From Geomonas oryzisoli (GTDB lineage: Bacteria; Desulfobacterota; Desulfuromonadia; Geobacterales; Geobacteraceae): a stretch of 64,000 nt of DNA. Where the stretch lies: NCBI RefSeq assembly GCF_018986915.1, contig NZ_CP076723.1, positions 4,740,228 through 4,804,227 on the forward strand, given 5' to 3'. The notes beneath the pieces were generated by a model, which worked only from the letters and a program-made list of their open reading frames with translations, did not search any database and had not been told where the DNA came from. A program made the position numbers and the translations under genes. This document shows positions 52,712 through 61,379 of the stretch, one piece after another. Numbering within the stretch: position 1 is the stretch's first letter; each line of letters opens with the position of its first letter.

Positions 52712-54615
52712 CCATGAAGCTCACTACCGATCCGTCCGCGGCAACCCTGTTGCCCATCGCGAAAAAAGAAGGCGTCTCCACCGTCTGGGACCGCCACCGC
52801 GCCATGCAGCCCCAGTGCGGCTTCGGCCAGTTGGGCGTCTGCTGCCGTATCTGCTGGAAAGGGCCCTGCCGCATCGATCCGTTCGGCGACGGCCCCCAGC
52901 GCGGCATCTGCGGCGCCGACGCCGACACCATCGTGGCCAGGAACGTGATCCGCATGATCGCGGCCGGTGCCGCCGGACATTCAGAGCACGGCCGCCACGT
53001 GGCGCTTGCCCTGCAGGGTGTGGCGGAGGGGAGGCTCCCCGCATATCAGATTCGCGACGAGGCGAAGCTCCGCGCCGTCGCGGCGAAGCTCGACATCTGC
53101 ACGGAAGGACAGGACATCCCGGCCATCGCCGCCGCGGTCGCCAAGGCGACCCTGGAAGACTTCCAGAATCAAGACCACGATGCCCCCTGCAACTGGATCG
53201 AGGCGAGCCTCACCAAGAAGCGCCTGGAGCGCCTGCAGGCCCTGCACGTGCTGCCGCACAACATCGACGCCGTTATCACCCAGATCATGGGGCGCACCCT
53301 GGTGGGGTGCGACGCGGACCCGGTCAACCTGATCCTGGGCGGCATCAAGGGCGCGCTGGCAGATTTCGACGGCATGTGCCTCGCCACCGAGCTCTCCGAC
53401 GCCCTCTTCGGCACGCCGAGCCCGGTAATCACCGCCGCCAACCTCGGCGTCATCAAGCCCGACGCGGTCAACATCGCGGTGCACGGCCACAACCCGCTTC
53501 TGAGCGAGGTGGTCTGCGAGGTCGCCGGGCAGATGGACGAGGAGGCGAGGAAGGCGGGGGCCAAGGACGGCATCAACATCGTCGGCATCTGCTGCACCGG
53601 CAACGAGGTCATGGTGCGCCACGGCATCCCGCTGGCGGCGAACTACCTCTCGCAGGAACTGGCGCTTATTACCGGCGCGGTGGATGCCATGGTGGTCGAC
53701 GTGCAGTGCATCATGCCCTCGGTGAGCGAGATCGGCGCCTGCTTCCACACCGCCGTGATCACCACCATGGCGGAGAACAAGATCCCGGGGGCGACGCACG
53801 TGGACTTCAAGGAGGAGACCGCCCTGGAGAGTGCGCGCCGCATCGTGGCTACCGCCATCGACGCCTACAAGCGCCGCGACCCGCGCCGGGTCAACATCCC
53901 GGACTTCAAGCAGACCGCCATCGTCGGCTTCGGCGTCGAGTCCGTGGTGGGTGCGCTGGCGACCCTGAATGCGGAAGATCCGCTCCAGCCGCTGATCGAG
54001 AACATCGCCAACGGCAACATCCGCGGCATCGCCCTGTTCGCAGGCTGCAACTCGACCCAGGTGGCGCAGGACAGCAGCTTCGTCACCATGGCCAAGAAGC
54101 TCGCCGCCAACAACGTGCTCATGCTCGCCACCGGCTGCGGCGCGGGCTCCTTCGCCAAGCACGGTCTGATGACCCAGGAGGCGACGCTGGAGTACGCGGG
54201 CGATTCGCTGAAGGCGGTGTTGACCGCCATCGGCACCTCGGCCGGTCTGAACGGGCCGCTGCCGCTGGTCTTGCACATGGGCTCCTGCGTGGACAACAGC
54301 CGCGCCGTGCAGGTGGCCGTTGCCGTCGCCGACAAGTTGGGCGTCGACCTCGACCAGCTGCCGCTGGTCGCCTCCGCGCCGGAGGCGATGTCGGAGAAGG
54401 CCGTGGCCATCGGCACCTGGAGCGTTGCGCTCGGCATCCCGACCCATCTGGGGACCATGCCGCAGGTGACCGGTTCCGCCAAGGTGACCGAGCTGCTGAC
54501 CCAGACCGCCAAGGACCTGCTGGGCGGCTACTTCCTCGTCGAGCTCGACCCGAACCTCGCAGCCGACAAGCTCCTGGAGGTGATCGAGGAGCGCAGGAAG
54601 GGATTGGGGATTTAG
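52708..54615 (+). CDS. cooS: Anaerobic carbon monoxide dehydrogenase catalytic subunit
   Basis: A 635-residue Ni-Fe-S enzyme oxidising CO with water to CO2. The N-terminal cysteines for the B and D clusters are in CGFGQLGVCCRICWKGPC; the C-cluster region has His259/His261 in AVHGHNPLLSE, GICCTGNEVM, and further cysteines in FAGCNST, TGCGAGSF and HMGSCVDNSR. All C-cluster positions that I can recognise are kept, so the enzyme should be active. The ATG at 52708 overlaps the stop of cooF. Length is as in R. rubrum CooS (about 640). Confidence 0.95.
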   Translation: MTMKLTTDPSAATLLPIAKKEGVSTVWDRHRAMQPQCGFGQLGVCCRICWKGPCRIDPFGDGPQRGICGADADTIVARNVIRMIAAGAAGHSEHGRHVALALQGVAEGRLPAYQIRDEAKLRAVAAKLDICTEGQDIPAIAAAVAKATLEDFQNQDHDAPCNWIEASLTKKRLERLQALHVLPHNIDAVITQIMGRTLVGCDADPVNLILGGIKGALADFDGMCLATELSDALFGTPSPVITAANLGVIKPDAVNIAVHGHNPLLSEVVCEVAGQMDEEARKAGAKDGINIVGICCTGNEVMVRHGIPLAANYLSQELALITGAVDAMVVDVQCIMPSVSEIGACFHTAVITTMAENKIPGATHVDFKEETALESARRIVATAIDAYKRRDPRRVNIPDFKQTAIVGFGVESVVGALATLNAEDPLQPLIENIANGNIRGIALFAGCNSTQVAQDSSFVTMAKKLAANNVLMLATGCGAGSFAKHGLMTQEATLEYAGDSLKAVLTAIGTSAGLNGPLPLVLHMGSCVDNSRAVQVAVAVADKLGVDLDQLPLVASAPEAMSEKAVAIGTWSVALGIPTHLGTMPQVTGSAKVTELLTQTAKDLLGGYFLVELDPNLAADKLLEVIEERRKGLGI

Positions 54616-54641
54616 GCCTGAGCGAGAGGGGAGCGGCAGAA

Positions 54642-54756
54642 GGGACAGGCTCCGTCAGGTGCCTGTCCCTCTAGCGGAACGCACCTTTCAGCTCGGCAAC
54701 TTCCCCAGGCACCAAGAAACACTAAGGGGACAGGCACCTGGCGGAGCCAGTCCCCT
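54642..54756. repeat. Dispersed inverted-repeat element, copy 3 (core reversed)
   Basis: Same family as 17141-17245, with its core in the opposite orientation (CTAGCGGAACGCACCTTTCA). It occupies most of the cooS-cooC gap. Confidence 0.8.
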
Positions 54757-54784
54757 CCTGCGGAAAGATAAGGAGAAACATAGT

Positions 54785-55699
54785 ATGTGCGAACATCACA
54801 ACCACGCGCATCATCACGACCACAATCACCACCACGATCATGACCACGACCATGGTCATGATCATCACCACGATGACCACCACCATCCCCACCTGCACGT
54901 CGTCCCACAGCGCGGGGCGGGGCTGAAGATCGCCATCACCGGAAAAGGGGGGGTGGGCAAGACCACCTTCGCTAGCCTTCTCTGCCGCGCCTTCGCCAAC
55001 GACGGCGCCCGGGTGCTGGCGGTGGACGCCGACCCCGACGCTAACCTGGCGGCGGCGCTCGGTATCCCGGCCGACCGCTCCGCGGACCTGCAGCCGGTGG
55101 CACGCATGAAGGAGCTCGCCGAGGAGCGTACCGGTGCCAGCGGCGGCTACGGCTCCTTCTTCAAGCTGAACCCCAAGGTGAACGACCTCCCGGAGCAGTT
55201 CTGCCTGGAACACGACGGCGTCCGCTTCCTCTGGATGGGAACCCTGGAGCAGGGCGGCAGCGGCTGCGCCTGTCCGGAAAGCACGCTGGTCAAGCGACTG
55301 ATGGGGCACCTCCTCCTCGAGCGGGACGAGGTGGTGATCATGGACATGGAGGCGGGGCTCGAGCACCTGGGACGCCGCACCGCCGAATCGGTCGACGCCC
55401 TGGTGGTCGTGGTGGAACCGGGACAGCGCAGCCTGCAGACCGCCCGCCAGATCACCAAGCTGGCCGGCGACCTCGGCATCGAGGAGGTCTTCGTGGTGGG
55501 AAGCAAGGTGCGCGACGAGGAAGACCGGCGGCTGATCGAGGCGGAGATCCCGGCGCAGCAGCTGCTGGGAACGATCTCCTTCTGCGAGGAGGTGCGCCGC
55601 GCCGACCGCGACAATTGCGCACCGGACCGGCTGAGCCCCCAGGCGCTCAGGGAGGTGGGCGACATCAGGGCCCGCTTGCTCGCCAGGCGGTCCAAGTAG
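54785..55699 (+). CDS. cooC: CooC-type ATPase with His-rich nickel-binding N-terminal tail
   Basis: A 304-residue MinD-like ATPase that inserts nickel into the CO dehydrogenase C-cluster. A remarkable N-terminal tail carries 22 histidines within residues 4-38. Then the deviant Walker A GKGGVGKTTFA, DADPDANLAAALG, the CACP cysteines in GGSGCACPESTLV (dimer metal site) and the switch VIMDMEAGLEHLGR. In Rhodospirillum rubrum a separate His-rich protein, CooJ, stores nickel; here its function appears to be attached to CooC. I chose the ATG at 54785, with AAGGAG eleven bases upstream. Confidence 0.88.
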   Translation: MCEHHNHAHHHDHNHHHDHDHDHGHDHHHDDHHHPHLHVVPQRGAGLKIAITGKGGVGKTTFASLLCRAFANDGARVLAVDADPDANLAAALGIPADRSADLQPVARMKELAEERTGASGGYGSFFKLNPKVNDLPEQFCLEHDGVRFLWMGTLEQGGSGCACPESTLVKRLMGHLLLERDEVVIMDMEAGLEHLGRRTAESVDALVVVVEPGQRSLQTARQITKLAGDLGIEEVFVVGSKVRDEEDRRLIEAEIPAQQLLGTISFCEEVRRADRDNCAPDRLSPQALREVGDIRARLLARRSK

Positions 55700-55724
55700 G
55701 CAAATGGGACGCAAAAAACGTCAG

Positions 55725-55753
55725 GGGCCGCACAGCGATGTGCGGCCCTTTTC
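55725..55753 (+). terminator. Rho-independent terminator of the coo operon
   Basis: GGGCCGCACA (55725-55734) pairs perfectly with TGTGCGGCCC (55739-55748) around loop GCGA, followed by TTTT. Confidence 0.88.
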
Positions 55754-55798
55754 AGTTTTGACCGCAACGTGCCGAAGAGTTGGTGGACAACCAGCGGC

Positions 55799-55827
55799 TT
55801 GACTTGCCCCGCCCTACAGCGTATTTT
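55799..55827 (+). promoter_or_regulatory. Sigma-70 promoter of the REC-PilZ gene
   Basis: TTGACT (55799-55804), 17-base spacer, TATTTT (55822-55827), about 45 bases upstream of the start codon. Confidence 0.65.
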
Positions 55828-55872
55828 ATGCGAATAATTCTATATTAGAGGCTGGAAGAAGGGAGACGCACC

Positions 55873-56550
55873 TTGCAACCCACCATACTGCTCGTAGACG
55901 ACCTGCAGATGTTTCTCGAGATCGAGAAGGATTTCTTCAAACATACCGACGTGAACATCGTGACGGCGCGCGACGGCGTCGAGGCGCTCGAGGCGGTCAA
56001 GAGCAAGAAACCGGCCCTGGTCTTCATGGACCTGCAGATGCCCAACATGGACGGCGCGACCTGCTGCAAGGCCATCCGCTCCAACCCGGATCATGCCGAC
56101 CTGCCGGTCGTGATCATCTCCTCGACCTCGGTTCCGCAGGACAAGGACGACTGCCTTGCCGCCGGCTGCAACTATTTCCTCACCAAGCCCGCGGGCCGCG
56201 ACCGCTTCCTCGAGATCGCCCGGGAGTTCATTCCCGGTATCGACCGGCGCGAGAAGCGGCTTCCCTGCAACCTGACCGCAATCCTGCAACACAACGGCGT
56301 ACCCTCTTCCTGCACCCTCTATGACCTCGGCGTGGAGGGGGCCTACGTCATCACCGATGTCCCCGCAAAAGCCGGCAACGTGGTCAATCTCTCCTTTACC
56401 CTTCCCGACGGCACCACGGTCGACTCTCTCTGCAAGGTGATCTGGACCGGTGCCAGCACCGCGATCCGCCCCAAGGGACTGGGGCTCAAGTTCGCCCTGC
56501 TCCCCAAGCCGGTTCGTTCCGCTTTGGCGCAGGCCTTGGAAAATCTCTAG
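55873..56550 (+). CDS. Response regulator with C-terminal PilZ domain
   Basis: A 225-residue two-domain protein. The N-terminal receiver has the acidic pocket LLVDDLQM and phospho-acceptor in FMDLQMPNMDG. The PilZ domain (residues about 125-225) begins with RREKR (RxxxR of the c-di-GMP site) followed by LGVEGAY, where the usual DxSxxG reads DLGVEG, so the Ser is replaced by Gly and nucleotide binding is uncertain. It starts at a TTG (55873) with GGGAG upstream; no in-frame ATG is available near. It may integrate phosphorylation and c-di-GMP. Confidence 0.85.
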   Translation: MQPTILLVDDLQMFLEIEKDFFKHTDVNIVTARDGVEALEAVKSKKPALVFMDLQMPNMDGATCCKAIRSNPDHADLPVVIISSTSVPQDKDDCLAAGCNYFLTKPAGRDRFLEIAREFIPGIDRREKRLPCNLTAILQHNGVPSSCTLYDLGVEGAYVITDVPAKAGNVVNLSFTLPDGTTVDSLCKVIWTGASTAIRPKGLGLKFALLPKPVRSALAQALENL

Positions 56551-56591
56551 CGACATTCCCATTCTTGATTGACGACGATCTTCCGCTACCT

Positions 56592-56690
56592 GCCACTCCC
56601 CCCCTTTGCGAAGGGGGCGGGGGGGATTTGCCGTTCTCGAACCTAAAGCAAATCCCCCTAAATCCCCCTTCGCAAAGGGGGACTTTTACC
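56592..56690. repeat. Pair of inverted C/G-run repeats
   Basis: CCCCCCTTTGCGAAGGGGGC near the left end and CCCCCTTCGCAAAGGGGGAC near the right end form separate hairpins and also pair with one another. Related to the palindromes at 2993 and 48805. Confidence 0.7.
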
Positions 56691-56803
56691 AGCGGAAGAT
56701 TGTCACTAATCGGATTCCCTTTTGACCTCGTTGGGGCTAAGTGATATAAATAGGCGCTCGGCACACGGCGGCGCCTAAGCCCCGGCAGGCCTTAAGGAAA
56801 ATC

Positions 56804-59011
56804 ATGAAACTGCTCCACAATCTGAACCCTCCCCAGCAGGAGGCGGTGCTGCACGGCGAGGGGCCGATGCTGGTCCTGGCCGGCGCCGGTTCCGGCAAGA
56901 CGCGCGTCATCGTGCACCGCATCGCCTACCTCATCCACGAACGGGGCGTCCCCCCCTGGCAGATCCTGGCGGTCACCTTCACCAACAAGGCCGCCGGCGA
57001 GATGCGCGAGCGCATCCAGCACATGCTGGGGGAGGGGGAAAGCCCGATCGTCTCCACCTTCCACTCCACCTGTGCCCGCATCCTCAGAAGCGACATCAAG
57101 AGCCTCGGTTACGACTCCAATTTCGCCATCTACGACGACAAGGACTGCGAGCGCCTGTTGAAGGATTGCGCGGCCGAAATGAACCTGGACGAGAAGCGCT
57201 ACCCGGTGAAGCTGCTGGGGAGCTCGATCGACGAGTTCAAGAACCAGGGGATGAGCCCCTTCGACGTCCCCGCGGACTCCCCCTACCAGGCGACCCTGGC
57301 GCGGGTCTACCGCTGCTACCAGGAGCGCCTGAAGCGCTGCAACGCGGTCGATTTCGGCGACCTGCTCCTTTTGACCGTGCAGCTCTTCGAGGAGCACAAG
57401 GAGGTGCTGGACAAGTACCTGCAGCGCTGGCGCTGGCTCCTCGTTGACGAGTACCAGGACACCAACCCCGTGCAGTACCGCCTGGTGCAGCTTCTGGCCG
57501 GCGCCCGCCAGAACCTCTGCGTGGTCGGCGACGACGACCAGTCCATCTACGGCTGGCGCGGCGCGGATATCAGGAACATCCTGGAGTTCGAGAAGGATTT
57601 CCCCGGCGTCAAGGTGGTGAAGCTGGAGCAGAACTACCGTTCCACCAAGACCATCCTGGATGGCGCGTGGCACGTGGTGCAGAAGAACCGGGGGAGAAAG
57701 CCCAAGCGCCTGTGGACCGACAACCCCGACGGTGAGCGCATCGTGTACCGCACCCTCCCCAACGAGTGGGAGGAGGGGCGCACCGTCTGCCGCGAGATCG
57801 ACCGCTTCCTGGCCGAGGGGGGCGACCTCTCCGAGGTGGCGGTGTTCTATCGCACCAACGCCCAGTCCCGCGTCATCGAGGAAGCCCTGGTGGGGGCGCA
57901 GATCGCGCACCACATGGTCGGCGGCGTCCGCTTCTACGCGAGGCTCGAGATAAAGGACATCCTCGCCTATCTCAAGGTGCTGGACAACCCGTCCGACGAC
58001 GTGGCGGTGAAGAGGATCATCAACACCCCTCCGCGCGGCATCGGCAATACCACCGTGCAGAAGATCTCCGATTTCGCCAACGAAAAGGGGCTTCCCTTCT
58101 ACGATGCGATGCTGGAAGGGGCCTACGGTCCGCTGCTTCCTGCCGCCGCGCGTGGCAAGGTGGCGGCGTTCGTCAACGAGTTGGAGGGGTACAAGACCCT
58201 GAGCGAAAAGCTTCCCTTGTCGGAGCTCACCGCCGCCGTCATCAACGATTCCGGCTACTACGCCCGCCTGAAGCTGCAGCGGACCGACGAGGCCCAGGAA
58301 CGGATCGACAACCTCCAGGAGCTGGTCACCGCCATGCAGACCTACGAGGCCGGCCCGGGCGAGCACGGCTTGGCCGACTTCCTGGAGCGGGTGGCGCTGG
58401 TCTCCGACCTGGAGCACGAGGGGGAGGGGAAGAAGTCCTCAGCCACGCTGATGACCCTGCACTCGGCCAAGGGGCTGGAATTCCAGCTGGTCTTCATGAT
58501 CGGCATGGAGGAGAAACTTTTCCCCCACGTGCGCGCCCTGGAGAACCCGGAGCAGATGGAGGAGGAGAGAAGGCTCTGCTACGTGGGGATGACCCGCGCC
58601 AAGAAGCGCCTGTTCCTCTTGAACGTGCGCCGGCGCCACATCTTCGGCCAGGAGCAGATGAATGCACCGGCCCGGTTCATCGCCGACATCCCGAGGGAGC
58701 TGTTGGACAGCGGCGACCTCTGGCAGCGCCCCGAGCCCTCCCGCGACTTCTCATCGTCCTCCCACAACCTCGCCTCGCTCTTCGAGGAGGAGATCGAGCC
58801 GGAATTCGAGGACAACGAGGTGCGCATGGTCCCCGACGACGAGGACGACGGCATCTGGGTGGGGATGAAGGTGCGCCACGCCCAGTTCGGCCCCGGCACC
58901 ATCAGGAAGATCGAAGGGGAGGGGGACAACCAGAAGGTGATCGTCTGGTTCAACTCCCTGGGCGGACCCAAGAAGCTCCTGGTACGTTTCGCCGGTCTTG
59001 AGCGGGCCTGA
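56804..59011 (+). CDS. uvrD: ATP-dependent DNA helicase UvrD/PcrA
   Basis: A 735-residue superfamily 1 helicase (3'-5'). Motif I AGAGSGKTRVI, Ia TFTNKAAGEM, II LVDEYQDTN, III VVGDDDQSIYGWRGA, IV, V (MTLHSAKGLEFQLVFM) and VI (YVGMTRAKKRL) are all there. The C-terminus carries the short Tudor-like RNA polymerase-binding segment (VRHAQFGPGTIRKIEG) of UvrD/PcrA, which separates it from Rep and RecB. Works in excision and mismatch repair. Together with the uvrA fragment at the left edge it represents the nucleotide excision repair pathway. Confidence 0.93.
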   Translation: MKLLHNLNPPQQEAVLHGEGPMLVLAGAGSGKTRVIVHRIAYLIHERGVPPWQILAVTFTNKAAGEMRERIQHMLGEGESPIVSTFHSTCARILRSDIKSLGYDSNFAIYDDKDCERLLKDCAAEMNLDEKRYPVKLLGSSIDEFKNQGMSPFDVPADSPYQATLARVYRCYQERLKRCNAVDFGDLLLLTVQLFEEHKEVLDKYLQRWRWLLVDEYQDTNPVQYRLVQLLAGARQNLCVVGDDDQSIYGWRGADIRNILEFEKDFPGVKVVKLEQNYRSTKTILDGAWHVVQKNRGRKPKRLWTDNPDGERIVYRTLPNEWEEGRTVCREIDRFLAEGGDLSEVAVFYRTNAQSRVIEEALVGAQIAHHMVGGVRFYARLEIKDILAYLKVLDNPSDDVAVKRIINTPPRGIGNTTVQKISDFANEKGLPFYDAMLEGAYGPLLPAAARGKVAAFVNELEGYKTLSEKLPLSELTAAVINDSGYYARLKLQRTDEAQERIDNLQELVTAMQTYEAGPGEHGLADFLERVALVSDLEHEGEGKKSSATLMTLHSAKGLEFQLVFMIGMEEKLFPHVRALENPEQMEEERRLCYVGMTRAKKRLFLLNVRRRHIFGQEQMNAPARFIADIPRELLDSGDLWQRPEPSRDFSSSSHNLASLFEEEIEPEFEDNEVRMVPDDEDDGIWVGMKVRHAQFGPGTIRKIEGEGDNQKVIVWFNSLGGPKKLLVRFAGLERA

Positions 59012-59051
59012 ACCATCCGAGAGCTTTATTGCAGCAGCTGAAGGAGTTCCC

Positions 59052-60059
59052 TTGGAAAAACCGATCATAGCCGTCACCATGGGTGATCCTTCCGGCATCG
59101 GGCCGGAGATCATCGCCGCGGCGCTGGCCGATTCCGCCGTCACCGAGGTTTGCCGGCCGCTGGTCCTGGGCGACCGGGGTGCCATCGAGCGCGGCATCGC
59201 CGTGGCGGGTGCCGGCCTCTCCATCGTCTCGGCGCCGGACCTCATCCCCCCCACCGACCCGGCTCGGGGAACCCTCTACCTGCGCGAGCTCTCCGCCCTC
59301 CAGCCCGAAGACATGGTCTACGGCAAACCGAGCCCGGCGGGAGGCGACGCCTGCTACCGCTACATCTGCGAGGCGGCGAGACTCTGCATGGAGGGGACCG
59401 CGGCTGCCATGGCCACCGCCCCTATCAACAAGGAGTCGCTGAACAGCGCGGGACACCACTTCCCGGGGCACACGGAGCTCCTGGCCGAGCTGACCGGCGG
59501 GCACGAAGTGGTGATGATGCTGGCCGGAGACCGGCTCCGGGTCACCCTGGTCACCATCCACGAGGCGCTCGCCCGCGTCCCCGAACTGGTCACCTTCGAC
59601 CGGGTCCTCTCCACCATCAGGATCACCAACGAGTCGCTGTCGCGCTGGTTCTGCAACTCGCCGCGCCTGGCCGTCCTGGCGCTCAACCCGCACTGCGGCG
59701 AGGGGGGGATGTTCGGCGACGAGGAGAGCCGCATCATCGCACCGGCCGTGGCCGCGGCGCGGGAAGAGGGGATCGACGCGGTGGGACCGCTCTCCGCCGA
59801 CACCCTGTTCCACTTCGCGGCGCAGGGGGGCTACGATGCCGTGGTCTGCATGTACCACGACCAGGGGCTCATCCCGCTCAAGCTTTTGCACTTCGACGAC
59901 GGGGTCAACGTCACCCTCGGCCTCCCCATCATCCGCACCTCCGTCGACCACGGCACGGCCTATGACCTCGCCGGGACCGGCAAGGCGAGCACCGCCAGCA
60001 TGAAGGCCGCCCTGGTCATGGCGGCGCAGATGGCGCAGACGGGCTTGGTAAAAAAGTAA
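59052..60059 (+). CDS. pdxA: 4-hydroxythreonine-4-phosphate dehydrogenase
   Basis: A 335-residue enzyme of pyridoxal phosphate synthesis. The start is TTG at 59052 with AAGGAG six bases upstream, in preference to a TTG at 58998 inside the helicase gene. Signature sequences are VTMGDPSGIGPE, the metal-binding FPGHTELLAELT, HDQGLIPLK and SVDHGTAYDLAGTGKA. The product matches the family length (about 330). It starts 40 bases after uvrD and is probably co-transcribed. Confidence 0.94.
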   Translation: MEKPIIAVTMGDPSGIGPEIIAAALADSAVTEVCRPLVLGDRGAIERGIAVAGAGLSIVSAPDLIPPTDPARGTLYLRELSALQPEDMVYGKPSPAGGDACYRYICEAARLCMEGTAAAMATAPINKESLNSAGHHFPGHTELLAELTGGHEVVMMLAGDRLRVTLVTIHEALARVPELVTFDRVLSTIRITNESLSRWFCNSPRLAVLALNPHCGEGGMFGDEESRIIAPAVAAAREEGIDAVGPLSADTLFHFAAQGGYDAVVCMYHDQGLIPLKLLHFDDGVNVTLGLPIIRTSVDHGTAYDLAGTGKASTASMKAALVMAAQMAQTGLVKK

Positions 60060-60095
60060 GTCAGGCGCAGGGAATGTACGAAAGGAAATGCTGAT

Positions 60096-61067
60096 ATGAA
60101 ATGGAAGAAATACCTGCTCTGGGGCGCCGGCCTCTTTGCCATCTACGCGGTCTATGTCACCGTATCGCTCTTTTTCCTGCCGCCGGTCACCGCGCTCAAG
60201 GACAAAAAGACCAACATGACCATCCAGGTCAAGGACTGGCAGGGGAACTACCACCCGCTGGTGGTCGGTCCCAAGAACCGCTACTGGGCGCCTCTCTCCC
60301 AGATCCCGTCCGAGATGAAGTGGGCGGTGATCCTGGCCGAGGATGCCTCCTTCTACAAGCACGAGGGGATCGACGTGAAGGCGATCAAGGAGGCGATCAA
60401 GTACGACCTGGAGAAGCAGAGCTTCGCCCGCGGCGCCTCCACCATCACCCAGCAGGTGGCCAAGAACCTGTTCCTGTCCCGGGAGAAGACCCTGACCCGC
60501 AAGGCCAAGGAAGTCTACCTGGCCAAGCGGATGGAGCAGGAGCTGACCAAGGGGCGCATCATCGAGCTCTACCTGAACGTGATCGAACTGGGGCCCATGG
60601 TGCACGGCATCGGTCACGGGGCGCGCTACTACTTCGGCAAGTCGCCGGCCGCGCTCACCCCGCGCGAGTGCGCCTTCCTGGCCGCCATGCTGCCGGGGCC
60701 GCGGGTCGCCTACAACCCGTACAAGAACCTGGACAAGGTGCTCAAGCGCTCCAACATGATCCTGAGGCTTTTGGCGAACAAGGGGGTGCTCTCCTCCGGC
60801 GAGTACCAGGCGGCGCTGGCCGAGATGCCCAACATCGGGCGGATGCAGAGGAAGGTCGACGAGAGCATCAAGCAGGTCGAGGTCATGGCGAACCGCACCA
60901 GCGCCACGGTGCCGCAGGGGCTGGGCGCCCAGCCTGAGCAGGGCCCCGCCGCACCCGCCGCGGGAGCGCCGGTCGAGCAGCCCGCAGGCACCGAAGCGGC
61001 ACCCGAGAAAGCGCCCGACAGCGGCGCCGCGCCCAAGGAAGCCCCCGCGCTGCAGGACAAGCCGTAG
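60096..61067 (+). CDS. mtgA: Monofunctional peptidoglycan transglycosylase (GT51)
   Basis: A 323-residue membrane enzyme elongating glycan strands from lipid II. It has an N-terminal membrane segment (LLWGAGLFAIYAVYVTVSLFFL) and the GT51 motifs EDASFYKHEG, RGASTITQQVAKNLF and KGRIIELYLNVIELG. No transpeptidase domain follows; instead the last 60 residues are a Pro/Ala/Glu-rich low-complexity tail that is unusual in MtgA and resembles linkers in other proteins of this window. AAAGGAAA lies upstream of the ATG at 60096. Confidence 0.88.
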   Translation: MKWKKYLLWGAGLFAIYAVYVTVSLFFLPPVTALKDKKTNMTIQVKDWQGNYHPLVVGPKNRYWAPLSQIPSEMKWAVILAEDASFYKHEGIDVKAIKEAIKYDLEKQSFARGASTITQQVAKNLFLSREKTLTRKAKEVYLAKRMEQELTKGRIIELYLNVIELGPMVHGIGHGARYYFGKSPAALTPRECAFLAAMLPGPRVAYNPYKNLDKVLKRSNMILRLLANKGVLSSGEYQAALAEMPNIGRMQRKVDESIKQVEVMANRTSATVPQGLGAQPEQGPAAPAAGAPVEQPAGTEAAPEKAPDSGAAPKEAPALQDKP

Positions 61068-61070
61068 CAG

Positions 61071-61212
61071 CTCCTCCCCCCGGAGGGGGGAGGTCGGGAG
61101 GGGGGCAAGCGCAGGAGCAGGAACAAGAGCTTTCCCCCTCCCCATCCGGGGGAGGGGGCAGCACCTGCGCTCCCTGGACGAGGGGGACAGGCACCTGCGG
61201 AGCCAGTCCCCT
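61071..61212. repeat. Dispersed C/G-rich palindromes plus partial inverted-repeat element (copy 4)
   Basis: The first part (61071-61160) repeats the CTCCCCCCGGAGGGG motifs seen at 29409 and 51941. The last part (61182-61212) is one end of the 105-base element (GGGGGACAGGCACC then GGAGCCAGTCCCC). Confidence 0.65.
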
Positions 61213-61379
61213 TCAGCCGCCCAGTCATCTCCGGCACTCACGACTCCCATCACTCCCATCACTCCCATCCCCCGCCTCCCCCTTAGCCCTGTCTTAGAAT
61301 TCTCCCCCTCAAGTTCCCATTAAATCTGCCGAAACTACCAAGAAGATGATTCAGCGTCCCCAGCTAGTGGAGAACTGTG
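61213..61379. other. Intergenic region upstream of the REC-HD-GYP gene
   Basis: About 165 bases with CACTCCCATCACTCCCATC-type short tandem repeats (9-bp unit ACTCCCATC, about 61245-61270). No gene; no clear promoter seen. Confidence 0.5.
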
